Positions 27,080-35,526 are shown, counted from the first letter of the stretch. The stretch is DNA of 64,000 nt from Aureispira anguillae (GCF_026000115.1 NZ_AP026867.1:2263501-2327500), one strand, 5' to 3'. A program made the numbers and translations. The notes: generated by a model not told the origin, from the sequence alone.

Positions 27080-27084
27080 GCCTT

Positions 27085-27735
27085 TTATGGATTACAATTG
27101 TTATAACCATTGGTATAAATAACTTCTTCCATTTGTTTGCGTTTTTCCCATTTTAGAAGCTCTAATTCTGGAACCTTATAAAAATGGTCAACATAACCCA
27201 GACAAAGGTATCCTACTAATTTTCGATTGGAGGGGACTTTTAGAATAGAACAAATCTTGTCTGGATCAACAATACTAACCCAACCCAAGCCTACGTTTAA
27301 AGATCGAGCCATCAACCACATATTTTGTATCGCACAAACCACACTATAGGTTCCCATTTCAGGCATTGAAGTTTGCCCCAAAACAGGTCCCTTGCTGGGG
27401 TTATAAAAAACAGCAATATTCAAAGGCGCCTCGATAATTCCTTCTAATTTTAATTGTTGGTATTGATCCTGTTTTCGTTCAAACTGGTTAGCTGCTTTTT
27501 GATTTTCTAGATCAAAAGATGCTCGAATTGCTTTTTTTACCTTAAGATCATCAATTAGGACAAATTCCCAAGGTTGTGAAAACCCAACAGAAGGCGCATT
27601 AACCCCTGCAAATAAAATTTTGTGGATAATATCTGGTGGCAGTGGTTGGGGCAAAAAATGATTCCCTCTCACATCTCTTCTGTGCAAAAGAATCGATTCT
27701 AAAACAGCAGTATCGTTAGCATTAAATGTTTTCAT
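27085..27735 (-). CDS. bluB: 5,6-dimethylbenzimidazole synthase BluB
   Basis: BluB cleaves reduced FMN with O2 to form 5,6-dimethylbenzimidazole, the lower ligand. The 216-residue nitroreductase-fold protein has the BluB features: RRDVRGNHFLPQPLP near the N-terminus, FAGVNAPSVGFSQPWEF, MGTYSVVCAIQNMWLMAR and GLGWVSIVDPDK, then CLGYVDHFYKVPELE. It sits inside the corrin-ring operon rather than near cobT. It requires oxygen, while the ring pathway beside it is of early-cobalt type. The unrelated nitroreductase at 59353 lacks these motifs. Confidence 0.92.
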   Translation of the reverse strand: MKTFNANDTAVLESILLHRRDVRGNHFLPQPLPPDIIHKILFAGVNAPSVGFSQPWEFVLIDDLKVKKAIRASFDLENQKAANQFERKQDQYQQLKLEGIIEAPLNIAVFYNPSKGPVLGQTSMPEMGTYSVVCAIQNMWLMARSLNVGLGWVSIVDPDKICSILKVPSNRKLVGYLCLGYVDHFYKVPELELLKWEKRKQMEEVIYTNGYNNCNP

Positions 27736-27761
27736 TGATGTTCAGCTTTTGGCAATCATTT

Positions 27762-29132
27762 TTATAAAAATTCCGTGGCATCCTCTAAGGTAAAGGCAGC
27801 ATTAACGATAGCAGCTGCTACATTACTTCCACCTCGGTTGCCCTCTACAGTAACCCAATTGGTTCCTTTTGCCTGTACTAATTGTTCTTTAGATTCTATA
27901 ACATTTACAAAACCTACTGGTGTTCCCACAATCCCTACAGGTTTAAACGTTTCATTTTCTTTCAATTGCTCCGTTAACTCAATCAATGCAGTTGGAGCAT
28001 TCCCAATAACAAATAAGGCATTGGGGTGTTTTTCAATCGCTATGCGTATTCCTGCTTGCGATCGTGTCAAATTTTCTTTAGCTGCCAAGGCTAAAGTGGC
28101 TTCTTCATTGAGGTAACAATGAATTTCATTGGCATACTTTTTACTAAATGCCTTTGTAATTCCTGCTTTTACCATCGTGACATCGGTAACAATAACCCCA
28201 CCTTTGACGAGGTAGTCGTGCCATTTTTCTATTGCCTGTTCAGAACCCTTAAAATACTGGTGATCTTCTAAAATTCCCGTTGTGTGAATTAGGCGAGTAA
28301 TTGCCCATTTTTCTGCCAAGGTTTTTGGTAAATGCTGGATGTGACTGGTTACGATTCGGAAGCTTTCTTGTTGAATTTCTTTTCCCGTTTTTGGTTTACG
28401 GTTCAAATAGCCCCTTGGGGTTACCAAGTTATTTTTAAACTGGAAGGTTTGAGAATTCCCAAACATAACCAAACAAAACATATCTACTGTATCTGGATCA
28501 AATGCACCCAACGTTGTCAATTCTATGGATTCCTCTGGTCGAGTCACTTGGCGGACAATCGCCACTGGTGTATCGGCAGCACGTTCTTCTAGAAAGATAT
28601 TTTTGCAGCACGTCAATTGCCAATGTCTCTTTTTGCTCCTAGGGTTATAAAAGCTAGTTACAAAATCGCCTGCTGCTGCTGCCTTTATTCGCTTTTCAAT
28701 AACATTCCAAGGCGTCATTAAATCAGAAAGCGAAATGCAGCAAAAATCATGTCCTAGTGGTGCCCCCAGTTTGCTACCTGCTGCCAAAAAAGCCGAAACG
28801 CCTGGCAAGGTTTCCAATTCTATTTGTTCTAAATTCTGCTGGGCTACCATTTCATAAACAATAGCTGCCATAGAATAGATGCTAGCATCTCCAGAACCAA
28901 TGACAACGACATTTTGCCCCATTAAGGCTTTTTCAATAGCGGCGGCAGCCCTCGCTTCTTCTTTGCCCAATGGCATTCCTATAAATTCTGCTTTCTCAGC
29001 TGCGAAAGGGGCTGCAAATTGAAAATAATAGGTATAGCCTATAATAACATCGGCTGCTCCTAATGCTTTTTTGACAATTGGCAATAAATAATCAAGTCCT
29101 CCAGGACCTAAACCCGCTACTGTTATTTTCAT
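27762..29132 (-). CDS. CbiH-CbiC fusion (C17-methyltransferase + methylmutase)
   Basis: A 456-residue fusion. Residues 1 to about 245 are CbiH/CobJ, the ring-contracting C17-methyltransferase: VAGLGPGGLDYLLPIV, IGSGDASIYSMA, ETLPGVSAFLAAGSKLGAPL, TSFYNPRSKKRHWQL. Residues about 255-456 are CbiC/CobH, precorrin-8X methylmutase: LIHTTGILEDH with the catalytic His, GGVIVTDVTMVKAGI, FVIGNAPTALIEL, GTPVGFVNVIESKE and VEGNRGGSNVAAAI. The two steps are not adjacent in the pathway. It overlaps cbiL by four bases and lies 26 bases before bluB. No CobG- or CobZ-type monooxygenase is present, consistent with cobalt-assisted ring contraction. Confidence 0.93.
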   Translation of the reverse strand: MKITVAGLGPGGLDYLLPIVKKALGAADVIIGYTYYFQFAAPFAAEKAEFIGMPLGKEEARAAAAIEKALMGQNVVVIGSGDASIYSMAAIVYEMVAQQNLEQIELETLPGVSAFLAAGSKLGAPLGHDFCCISLSDLMTPWNVIEKRIKAAAAGDFVTSFYNPRSKKRHWQLTCCKNIFLEERAADTPVAIVRQVTRPEESIELTTLGAFDPDTVDMFCLVMFGNSQTFQFKNNLVTPRGYLNRKPKTGKEIQQESFRIVTSHIQHLPKTLAEKWAITRLIHTTGILEDHQYFKGSEQAIEKWHDYLVKGGVIVTDVTMVKAGITKAFSKKYANEIHCYLNEEATLALAAKENLTRSQAGIRIAIEKHPNALFVIGNAPTALIELTEQLKENETFKPVGIVGTPVGFVNVIESKEQLVQAKGTNWVTVEGNRGGSNVAAAIVNAAFTLEDATEFL

Positions 29133-29851
29133 ATTCGAACTATTATTAGTGAAAAATAAGGAATATCACGATTCATAATTTCATTCCAATTGGTGCTCAT
29201 AAATTGCTGAGCGGTTCCAAGTCGTTCGAAATAATAAATTTCAGCATTTTCATGCTGACTCAAAACTTCTTGGATTAGCCCAATCGAAGACTTTATCTTC
29301 ATTAAAACAAGACAACTAAAAGCCGCTAAAGCTTCCTCCAAAATCCCTTTATCTTGAACCCTTGGCAAAATAATGAGTGGTTCGTCTTGGAGACACAAAG
29401 GAATTTGTTGCTGCGCTGCGGCCAAACTATAGGAACTAATTCCAGGAACTAATTCCACCTCTAAATGATGTTTTTTTATTCGACGGAGCAAGTAAGCAAA
29501 GGAACTGTAAGTACTAATATCACCTTCGCTAACAATGGCAATAGAACGACCTGCTTTATAATCGGATAAAATATACTCAAATGCATTCGAATAGGTAAGT
29601 TCAGCAGCCGTTCTATCTAAATTCATGGCGAGGTAAAACCCCTTGCATTTTTGAAGGTCCAGATCATACTGCTCCATAATACTCAAGGCATAACTAGATT
29701 TTCTGCCGCTAGAAAACAAAGCCCCAGGGTAGTAAATTACATCCACTGTTTTAAGAATGTCCAAACCTTTGACCGTAATTAAGTCAGGATCTCCAGGACC
29801 TAGTGCCACGCCAAAAATACAGGGCTTTTTTATGTTATGATTTTTCTTCAT
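29129..29851 (-). CDS. cbiL: (Cobalt-)precorrin-2 C20-methyltransferase CbiL
   Basis: CbiL/CobI methylates C20 of cobalt-factor II. The 240-residue SAM-dependent tetrapyrrole methylase has GVALGPGDPDLITVKGLD at residues 14-31, VIYYPGALFSSGRKSSYA, IAIVSEGDISTYSSF and ELVPGISSYSLAAAQQQIPL, in the order of the family. The gap to cbiX is 2 bases and it overlaps the next gene by ATGA, so it is tightly coupled to cobalt insertion and to the following methyltransferase. Confidence 0.93.
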   Translation of the reverse strand: MKKNHNIKKPCIFGVALGPGDPDLITVKGLDILKTVDVIYYPGALFSSGRKSSYALSIMEQYDLDLQKCKGFYLAMNLDRTAAELTYSNAFEYILSDYKAGRSIAIVSEGDISTYSSFAYLLRRIKKHHLEVELVPGISSYSLAAAQQQIPLCLQDEPLIILPRVQDKGILEEALAAFSCLVLMKIKSSIGLIQEVLSQHENAEIYYFERLGTAQQFMSTNWNEIMNRDIPYFSLIIVRI

Positions 29852-29853
29852 TT

Positions 29854-30783
29854 TTATATTCCCAATGCCTTTTTAAATGCGACAAGCAATCCTTTTTTTT
29901 CTCCTACTTTTTCATCTTCTTCAAATAAAACCCCTCTAACATTTAGATGATGTCCAACTTGCTCTAAACCTTGACAATGTTCAACACCTACAATCTGTTT
30001 GCGATACTTGCACAATTGGCAATTCATATTGGCTGTTCCATTGATAATTTCTTCCAAACGCTCATCAAATGCTTGAAGGATTAACTCATCCGTTCCAAAT
30101 GCAGCTGTGCAAACATATTGGCTGTTTCCTTCAAAATTATTTAGTTGTTGTATCACTCGTTGTAATAAAATCCCTGTAAAGAAAAAGAATGGAATTGCTA
30201 TCACTCGCTCAAACCCTAATCTATCGACTCTTGGCAATGCCTCAGGAATGGCGGGATAAGCTGTGCCGCTATAAGCAACTGTAGTGAAACCAAAGCCCAT
30301 TCCTTCGCCTATGATGCAAGCCAATTTATGCACATCAGAATTTGCATCTGGATCGGTTGTCCCTCTGCCAACGACCAACAAACAACAATCTTTTCTGTCG
30401 ATAGGACTCCGTTCAGCCTCCGTTTCTAAAACTCGTTTTTTTGCCAATTCTACCAAAAAAGAACTTACCCCAATATGACGCCCCATTTTAATGGTCAAAT
30501 CAGGATAATAGCTTTGAATGGTATTCATTTCGTAGGGAATATCATTTTTGGCGTGTGATCCAGCAAATAAAATAACAGGGAGGGCATAAATTTCCCGAAT
30601 TCCCTTTTGGTACATTCGTTCTACAGCCGCTTCATAGACAGGATGATTAAATTCTAAAAAACCATAATCTACTTCGTAATCGCTGTAGCGTTTTTTGAGC
30701 AGTTCAATCAATGACTTAAAAGCATCTGTCCCTGATTTTGTCCTACTTCCGTGCCCACAAAGCAAAATTCCTTTTTTGGTCAT
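29854..30783 (-). CDS. cbiX: Sirohydrochlorin cobaltochelatase CbiX, long form with Fe-S tail
   Basis: CbiX inserts Co2+ into sirohydrochlorin without ATP. The 309-residue protein is the long, two-domain form: GILLCGHGSR with His11, VILFAGSHAKNDIPYEM with His77, and a second half with LLVVGRGTTDPDANSDVHKLA. The C-terminal region has MNCQLC (Cys255, Cys258) and Cys270, matching the MxCxxC motif known to hold a [4Fe-4S] centre in Bacillus CbiX. The Fe-S tail suggests redox sensing or electron exchange, perhaps with the ferredoxin two genes upstream. It overlaps the SDR-SUMT gene by ATGA. Confidence 0.93.
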   Translation of the reverse strand: MTKKGILLCGHGSRTKSGTDAFKSLIELLKKRYSDYEVDYGFLEFNHPVYEAAVERMYQKGIREIYALPVILFAGSHAKNDIPYEMNTIQSYYPDLTIKMGRHIGVSSFLVELAKKRVLETEAERSPIDRKDCCLLVVGRGTTDPDANSDVHKLACIIGEGMGFGFTTVAYSGTAYPAIPEALPRVDRLGFERVIAIPFFFFTGILLQRVIQQLNNFEGNSQYVCTAAFGTDELILQAFDERLEEIINGTANMNCQLCKYRKQIVGVEHCQGLEQVGHHLNVRGVLFEEDEKVGEKKGLLVAFKKALGI

Positions 30784-32330
30784 CGTTGTTCAATTTTTTT
30801 TACTCCAACAATAAATACAACAGGCATTTCTAAAGCCGATTTTTTAACATCTATTTCTATAGTTTCTAAAGTAGATTGAAGTAATGTTTCATTGGTTCTA
30901 GAAACATTTGAAATGGCATTAATAGGAATGGTAGGGTCTCCACAAACCTCCAATAATTTGGGGATTAATTTATTCAGGCTTCGAAGTCCCATATACAGCG
31001 CCAAGGCATTACCAGCCTTCAATAATTCGGCAATGCCTTTGAGTTGCTCAAAAGAATAATCGGCGGTATGAGCCGTACAAATAAGTACAGCATTGGATTG
31101 GGAACGTTCGGTTAATGGAATATTATGCTGGTTGGCTGCTGCCAAAGCTGCGGATATACCAGGAACAACCGAAAATGGAATTTGAAGCCCCTTTAGGAAA
31201 CGGGCTTCTTCCGCAGCTCTTCCATAAATATAAGGGTCGCCCGACTTTAACCGTACTACTTTTTTGCCTTGATGATACGATTGAGCAAGCAGTTGATTAA
31301 TTTTATCTTGCCGTTCTTTTTGATTCGATTGATCTCCATATTTCCGACCAACATAAATTAACTCCGCCTTGGCATTTAACGCTAAAATTTCATTGGATAC
31401 CAAATTATCGTGAAGAATAACTTCTGCGGACTGGAGCAATTTGTAAGCCTTTCGAGTCAGTAAGGAAGGATCGCCTGGACCTGCTCCAATAATGGCAATT
31501 TCTCCAAGTTGTTTTTCTTCAAAAATGAGTTCGGGATTCGCATATTGGTAGTCAAAATTAAGCAACCGTTTAGATTTAGAATTATCTATTATTTTGTACG
31601 TTTTTGTATCTGTTTCGCCAAATATAGGCGAGGGTAATTCCAGTTGTTGAGCGGCTTTGGTATAATACGCTTTTCGGATAGGATGCTCATCGGCACAACC
31701 GTTGATTAGTTCTCCGAAACAATTCAAATCAATAATCCGCTGAATCAAAGCAATCACATCTGTTCTGTGAATTAGATTAATTGGAACATCGGGATTTTTT
31801 AAGGCTCGTTTATTGGCTAAAAAACGCCCTGGATGCCGTTCTGGACCAATTAATCCAGCTAGGCGCAAGATTGTCAAATTAGCCCCAAAATGCTTCCGAA
31901 GCTTATTTTCTGCTGCTAAAACAGCTTTGCCAGATAATTTAGAAGGCCGTGCAGGATCGTCTTCTGTTATTCTTCTGTTCTCATTGGCATAAACGGCTGT
32001 AGAACTAATAAAAATCACCGAAATATTAGGATTCGTCCGTTGAACAATTTGTTCAATTTGTTGAGGATAGACCTCTGCTATATCATCAATGCGTTTGGGC
32101 GGAAAATTGATGATCAAAAGATCTACATTTTTCATAAAAACAGCCCAATCTCCTATAATTTCATCGCAATTGAGCTGGAGACGTCCTGTATAAAAAGGAT
32201 GCCGTGCCAATAACAAGAGTTTATCTATACTGGTAGTAGAACCTATTATTTCATGACCAGCTTGATAGAGTTTTGTTGCCAAAGCCTCTCCAAGCCATCC
32301 CAAACCTATAATACTAATTCGCTTGCTCAT
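30780..32330 (-). CDS. SDR (YeeZ-like) fused to uroporphyrinogen-III methyltransferase
   Basis: A 516-residue fusion. Start at 32330 is chosen because it gives an ATGA overlap with the ferredoxin gene and puts the Rossmann motif IIGLGWLGEA at residues 7-16. Residues 1 to about 270 are an atypical SDR/epimerase of YeeZ type (IFISSTAVYANENRR near 107, LRLAGLIGPERHPGRFL, LIHRTDVIALIQ, LINGCADEHPIRK). Residues 276-516 are SUMT/CobA (IIGAGPGDPSLLTRKAYKLL, VRLKSGDPYIYGRAAEEA, VVPGISAALAAA, NAVLICTAHTAD), which makes precorrin-2. No Met8/CysG-N/SirC gene is visible, so the SDR half might oxidise precorrin-2; that is untested inference. I do not know this domain pairing from other pathways. Confidence 0.9.
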   Translation of the reverse strand: MSKRISIIGLGWLGEALATKLYQAGHEIIGSTTSIDKLLLLARHPFYTGRLQLNCDEIIGDWAVFMKNVDLLIINFPPKRIDDIAEVYPQQIEQIVQRTNPNISVIFISSTAVYANENRRITEDDPARPSKLSGKAVLAAENKLRKHFGANLTILRLAGLIGPERHPGRFLANKRALKNPDVPINLIHRTDVIALIQRIIDLNCFGELINGCADEHPIRKAYYTKAAQQLELPSPIFGETDTKTYKIIDNSKSKRLLNFDYQYANPELIFEEKQLGEIAIIGAGPGDPSLLTRKAYKLLQSAEVILHDNLVSNEILALNAKAELIYVGRKYGDQSNQKERQDKINQLLAQSYHQGKKVVRLKSGDPYIYGRAAEEARFLKGLQIPFSVVPGISAALAAANQHNIPLTERSQSNAVLICTAHTADYSFEQLKGIAELLKAGNALALYMGLRSLNKLIPKLLEVCGDPTIPINAISNVSRTNETLLQSTLETIEIDVKKSALEMPVVFIVGVKKIEQR

Positions 32331-33133
32331 TCCGTTGGATCTTTTAAACCTTGAAGTTGTATCGTTAACAAATAATTCCAAATTTGGGGCTCATTGTTTG
32401 CTAGATGAATACTAGCAATCACTTTTCCCATTTTGTTGGTGAAGCGAATTTTTCGCTGTTTTGTCTGTTGAACAATAAAATAGGTCGTTGATGTTATTTT
32501 ATTTTGCTGTTCCTCTAAAGGTTCTGTCTTTGGTACAGCGCCTATATTCAAAGAAATATTTGCTCCATCGTCAAAGTGCAAGAAAAGCTTATAATCGTCC
32601 GTATAAGTAATGCCAGCTAGTGACTTTAGCGCAAAAGCTCGTTCCTTATTAAAGGTTATTGTCGTTTCTTTAGCATTTTCTTTTAAATACAAGAACAAAG
32701 GATAAAGATATTGATCCGAGCTAAACCCTTTAGTATACCAACAGTTGCCCCAAAGCGCATCTTCTTTTTCAAAAAAAGGCTTCGGAAGAATCCTTGGGCG
32801 TTCTTTGTCAGACTGAACAGCACTAAACCCATCCATATAAATTAGGTCAGATTTAAGCGGTTCGGATGTTGCTATGTGCGATTCAATAATTCGTGTAATT
32901 TTATCGGCAGACAATTCTTTGTACCAATAATTTCCCGATTGGACAATACAAGTAGGGGCATCCTCGCAGCGGCCATTGCAACGAGTTCGAATGGTATGTG
33001 TCTCATGCCACAAATCTTTATTTCGAAGATAAGCTCTAGCGGTTCGGACTACCTGTTCACTGCCTGCCTTGCGGCAAGAACCACCATCACAAAAATAAAT
33101 TGTAGTGGTCACTTTTGATAAATCTTTTCCCAT
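32327..33133 (-). CDS. Thioredoxin-like [2Fe-2S] ferredoxin with extra C-terminal domain
   Basis: A 268-residue protein. Residues about 9-90 form a thioredoxin-like [2Fe-2S] ferredoxin: YFCDGGSCRK (Cys15, Cys20) and RCNGRCEDAPTCIV (Cys52, Cys56, Cys62). Residues about 105-268 form a separate domain without a name I can give, mostly beta strands, with WGNCWYTKGFSSDQY. In Bacillus the cobalamin operon gene cbiW also encodes a small Fe-S protein beside cbiX; here the gene is second in the riboswitch operon and overlaps the SUMT fusion by ATGA. It may pass electrons to or from CbiX, the SDR half or a cobalt reduction step. The partner is not proved. Confidence 0.8.
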   Translation of the reverse strand: MGKDLSKVTTTIYFCDGGSCRKAGSEQVVRTARAYLRNKDLWHETHTIRTRCNGRCEDAPTCIVQSGNYWYKELSADKITRIIESHIATSEPLKSDLIYMDGFSAVQSDKERPRILPKPFFEKEDALWGNCWYTKGFSSDQYLYPLFLYLKENAKETTITFNKERAFALKSLAGITYTDDYKLFLHFDDGANISLNIGAVPKTEPLEEQQNKITSTTYFIVQQTKQRKIRFTNKMGKVIASIHLANNEPQIWNYLLTIQLQGLKDPTE

Positions 33134-33138
33134 AGTAA

Positions 33139-35391
33139 TTAGAAGGTATAAGTAGCAGAACCTTTAATGAAAATTGGTGTTCCTGGAGTAAAATGAAAAT
33201 CATCTACTGGCATCGTTTCTTGTCTGAGGCGTGAAGCATCATAAAATACGGCTTCCATCCATTGGCTATTCAACAAATTCTGAGCAGAAACACCAAAGGT
33301 TAAACTCTTATAGGTATAAGACAAAGAAGCATCCAGCAAAAAGTAAGGATCTGCCATGACCGATTCATCTTCAATCAATGGGCGAATCCCCATATACCTC
33401 ATTCCAATATAAGCGTCTATTCCAATAGGGTGATTATAGGAAATAGAAGCCGTAGATGTAAACCTCGGAGCGGAAGGAATACTATTGGCATCTTCAGGCT
33501 CTTCTAGCAAAATTCCATAGCTATAATTTAAGGCTAGATTTAGCCATAGATTGCGGATGGGTTCATATTTGGTAGAAAAATCAAGGCCATAGCGCAACGA
33601 TTTTCCATTGTCTTCAAACTCTCCAGCATCGGGTACAAATAGGTATTCTGCATCACTCTGAATCAGCCAAGTTGTTGCCGAAACAATCCATTTTTTAGCA
33701 ATTCTAGCTACTCCACCAAAATCAGCAGACAAGGCTCTTGGTAATGGATCAACACTTAAGTTTTCAACGGCAGCTTGTGCATAATTAGAATGGAAGCCAC
33801 TTCCGCCTTTTAAGAACAATTGAAGCTCTGGGATGGGATTATAAAAAATAGAAATTTTAGGGCTAAATCGGTGGGCAATTCGTCCTTTTGAGCTTTGTTC
33901 TAATTGGTTGTTTACCTTAAATTGAAATAAATCAAGACGAGTTCCAAACTGTACAATCCATTGCTCGTTTAACCTCCATCTTTCTTTGATATACAACCAA
34001 TAATTTATTTCTTGGACGTTGTTATTATCATTAATCGCTAAAGCTTTTCTTTGAATAGAAGATAGCATTTTGGAATGCGTGAAATCAGCACGAATTCCTG
34101 CTGAAATTGTACTTTTTAAAGTAGTCCTAGCGAATAGCTTATCGTTTCGATGGTACTCAAAAGTATAACCAAACAAATTCCTTTGCTCCACTTGATCTAT
34201 CATATCCCCGTTTAGGCTGTCGTTCAAGAAAAAGGTGAAATTTGAAAACAATTGGTATTGATTGTTAGAATAGTATGCAAAGTTGTTAATGCGCTGATTC
34301 TTTCCCAATAAAGAAGCTAACTTTATACTTGCGTTAATTCGTCCAGTGCTTCCACCTTCGGTATCATCAATAGCGCCAAACCATCCAATCGTATTATTGG
34401 TAACAGCCCTTAATGGAATTTGCCCTGAAGCGTCCCAACTGCTCTTAAAATAAGAAGCACCAACAGTCAAGGAAGTAGACGACCCAATTTGGGTGTTGTA
34501 CTTAAACACAGCATTTAGCTTTTTGAACTTTTGATCGGCTTCAAAAAAGCCTCGGTTAAGCGTTCCTTCTATTGCTAAAAATGCTTTTTCGTAATTTTTC
34601 TTGGAAAAAAATCGATTCTTAGGGGTTAAGTTCAATCGAACAAGCCCTCTCAAAAATCCATATTGGCCAATATCTAATTTTATAGAATTTTTAGACAAGC
34701 CATTAATCATTTTGAATCTAGCTGCTCCAGAAACAGCAAAGTTTCCATTTTGTATTTCATGAGATCCTTTGTAAAAATCAGCATCTTGGATAAGTTCAGG
34801 AATCATAAAATGCATATCGGCATAACCTTGACCATGTGCATGGTTGGATAAGTTAATGGGAATTCCATCTACAAAAACCGCAAAATCTGTCCCATGGTCA
34901 TTGTCAAAACCTCTCAAAAAAATCTGTTCGGCCTTGCCGCCTCCAGCATGTTGAGCAATAAACACTCCGCTCATTGTACGAAGCAAGTCTTGGGCATTGT
35001 TTGCAGGCATTAGCTTCAAGTCAATTTTATCTATTTGCTGTGTCCCTAAAGTGGTGTTCCTATCAGCAACAATGCTAATCTCTTGAAGATATTCGCTACC
35101 CACTTCTAATTTAATTTGAGGAGCAGCAATTATATCTCGAAAAATAACGGTCTGTGTTTTATAGCCTAAACAAGAAAACTCAATGGTATCAGTAGGGCTG
35201 CCTTCTATCCTAAACCAACCAACATCATTGGAAGCCGCAACTACTTTTGTTTGTTTGTTGAATACATTGACAAAAGGAATAGCAAGCCCTGTTTGGTGCT
35301 CAACAATTTGAGCGTGGACTTCTTCTTTTGCAAAAAGGGATGAATGAAAGAAAAAGAAAAAGAAAATAAGGACAAAAAAATAGCTTCTCAT
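33139..35391 (-). CDS. TonB-dependent receptor for corrinoid or cobalt, riboswitch-controlled
   Basis: A 750-residue outer-membrane receptor. The start at 35391 gives the signal peptide SYFFVLIFFFFFFHSSLFA; the longer frame from 35451 runs into the leader. A CarboxypepD_reg-like domain (about 25-110, LGYKTQTVIF) precedes the plug (LLRTMSGVFIAQHAGGG, FLRGFDNDHGTDFAVFVDG) and a 22-strand barrel ending in an aromatic residue (TYTF). The plug has a His-rich loop, NHAHGQGYADMH. It is first in the operon after the cobalamin riboswitch, so a BtuB-like role is likely; the His-rich plug and the biosynthetic operon also allow a cobalt or corrinoid-precursor substrate. Confidence 0.88.
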   Translation of the reverse strand: MRSYFFVLIFFFFFFHSSLFAKEEVHAQIVEHQTGLAIPFVNVFNKQTKVVAASNDVGWFRIEGSPTDTIEFSCLGYKTQTVIFRDIIAAPQIKLEVGSEYLQEISIVADRNTTLGTQQIDKIDLKLMPANNAQDLLRTMSGVFIAQHAGGGKAEQIFLRGFDNDHGTDFAVFVDGIPINLSNHAHGQGYADMHFMIPELIQDADFYKGSHEIQNGNFAVSGAARFKMINGLSKNSIKLDIGQYGFLRGLVRLNLTPKNRFFSKKNYEKAFLAIEGTLNRGFFEADQKFKKLNAVFKYNTQIGSSTSLTVGASYFKSSWDASGQIPLRAVTNNTIGWFGAIDDTEGGSTGRINASIKLASLLGKNQRINNFAYYSNNQYQLFSNFTFFLNDSLNGDMIDQVEQRNLFGYTFEYHRNDKLFARTTLKSTISAGIRADFTHSKMLSSIQRKALAINDNNNVQEINYWLYIKERWRLNEQWIVQFGTRLDLFQFKVNNQLEQSSKGRIAHRFSPKISIFYNPIPELQLFLKGGSGFHSNYAQAAVENLSVDPLPRALSADFGGVARIAKKWIVSATTWLIQSDAEYLFVPDAGEFEDNGKSLRYGLDFSTKYEPIRNLWLNLALNYSYGILLEEPEDANSIPSAPRFTSTASISYNHPIGIDAYIGMRYMGIRPLIEDESVMADPYFLLDASLSYTYKSLTFGVSAQNLLNSQWMEAVFYDASRLRQETMPVDDFHFTPGTPIFIKGSATYTF

Positions 35392-35416
35392 TGTTTTACA
35401 TAGATTAGATTGTTGT

Positions 35417-35526
35417 AAAAAAAGAAGCTTTGGGATAGGTGTATAATACACAGAATCTTTGCCCTACTATAAAAGGCAAGATTTAAGATGTAGCTGTACA
35501 CAATAAACTTTTATTCCCGAAAGCTC
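35417..35526 (-). terminator. Riboswitch expression platform: multibranched terminator candidate
   Basis: On the minus strand GAGCTTTCGGG (35526-35516) pairs with CCCAAAGCTTC (35434-35424) with one mismatch and one G-T, and the 3' arm is followed at once by TTTTTTT (35423-35417). The enclosed segment holds two smaller hairpins: AATCTTGCC/GGCAAAGATT (35483-35454) and GTGTAT-ATACAC (35451-35439). The 5' arm lies about 12 bases after the riboswitch P1 stem, so ligand binding could favour the terminator. The alternative antiterminator pairing was not found by eye. Confidence 0.55.
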
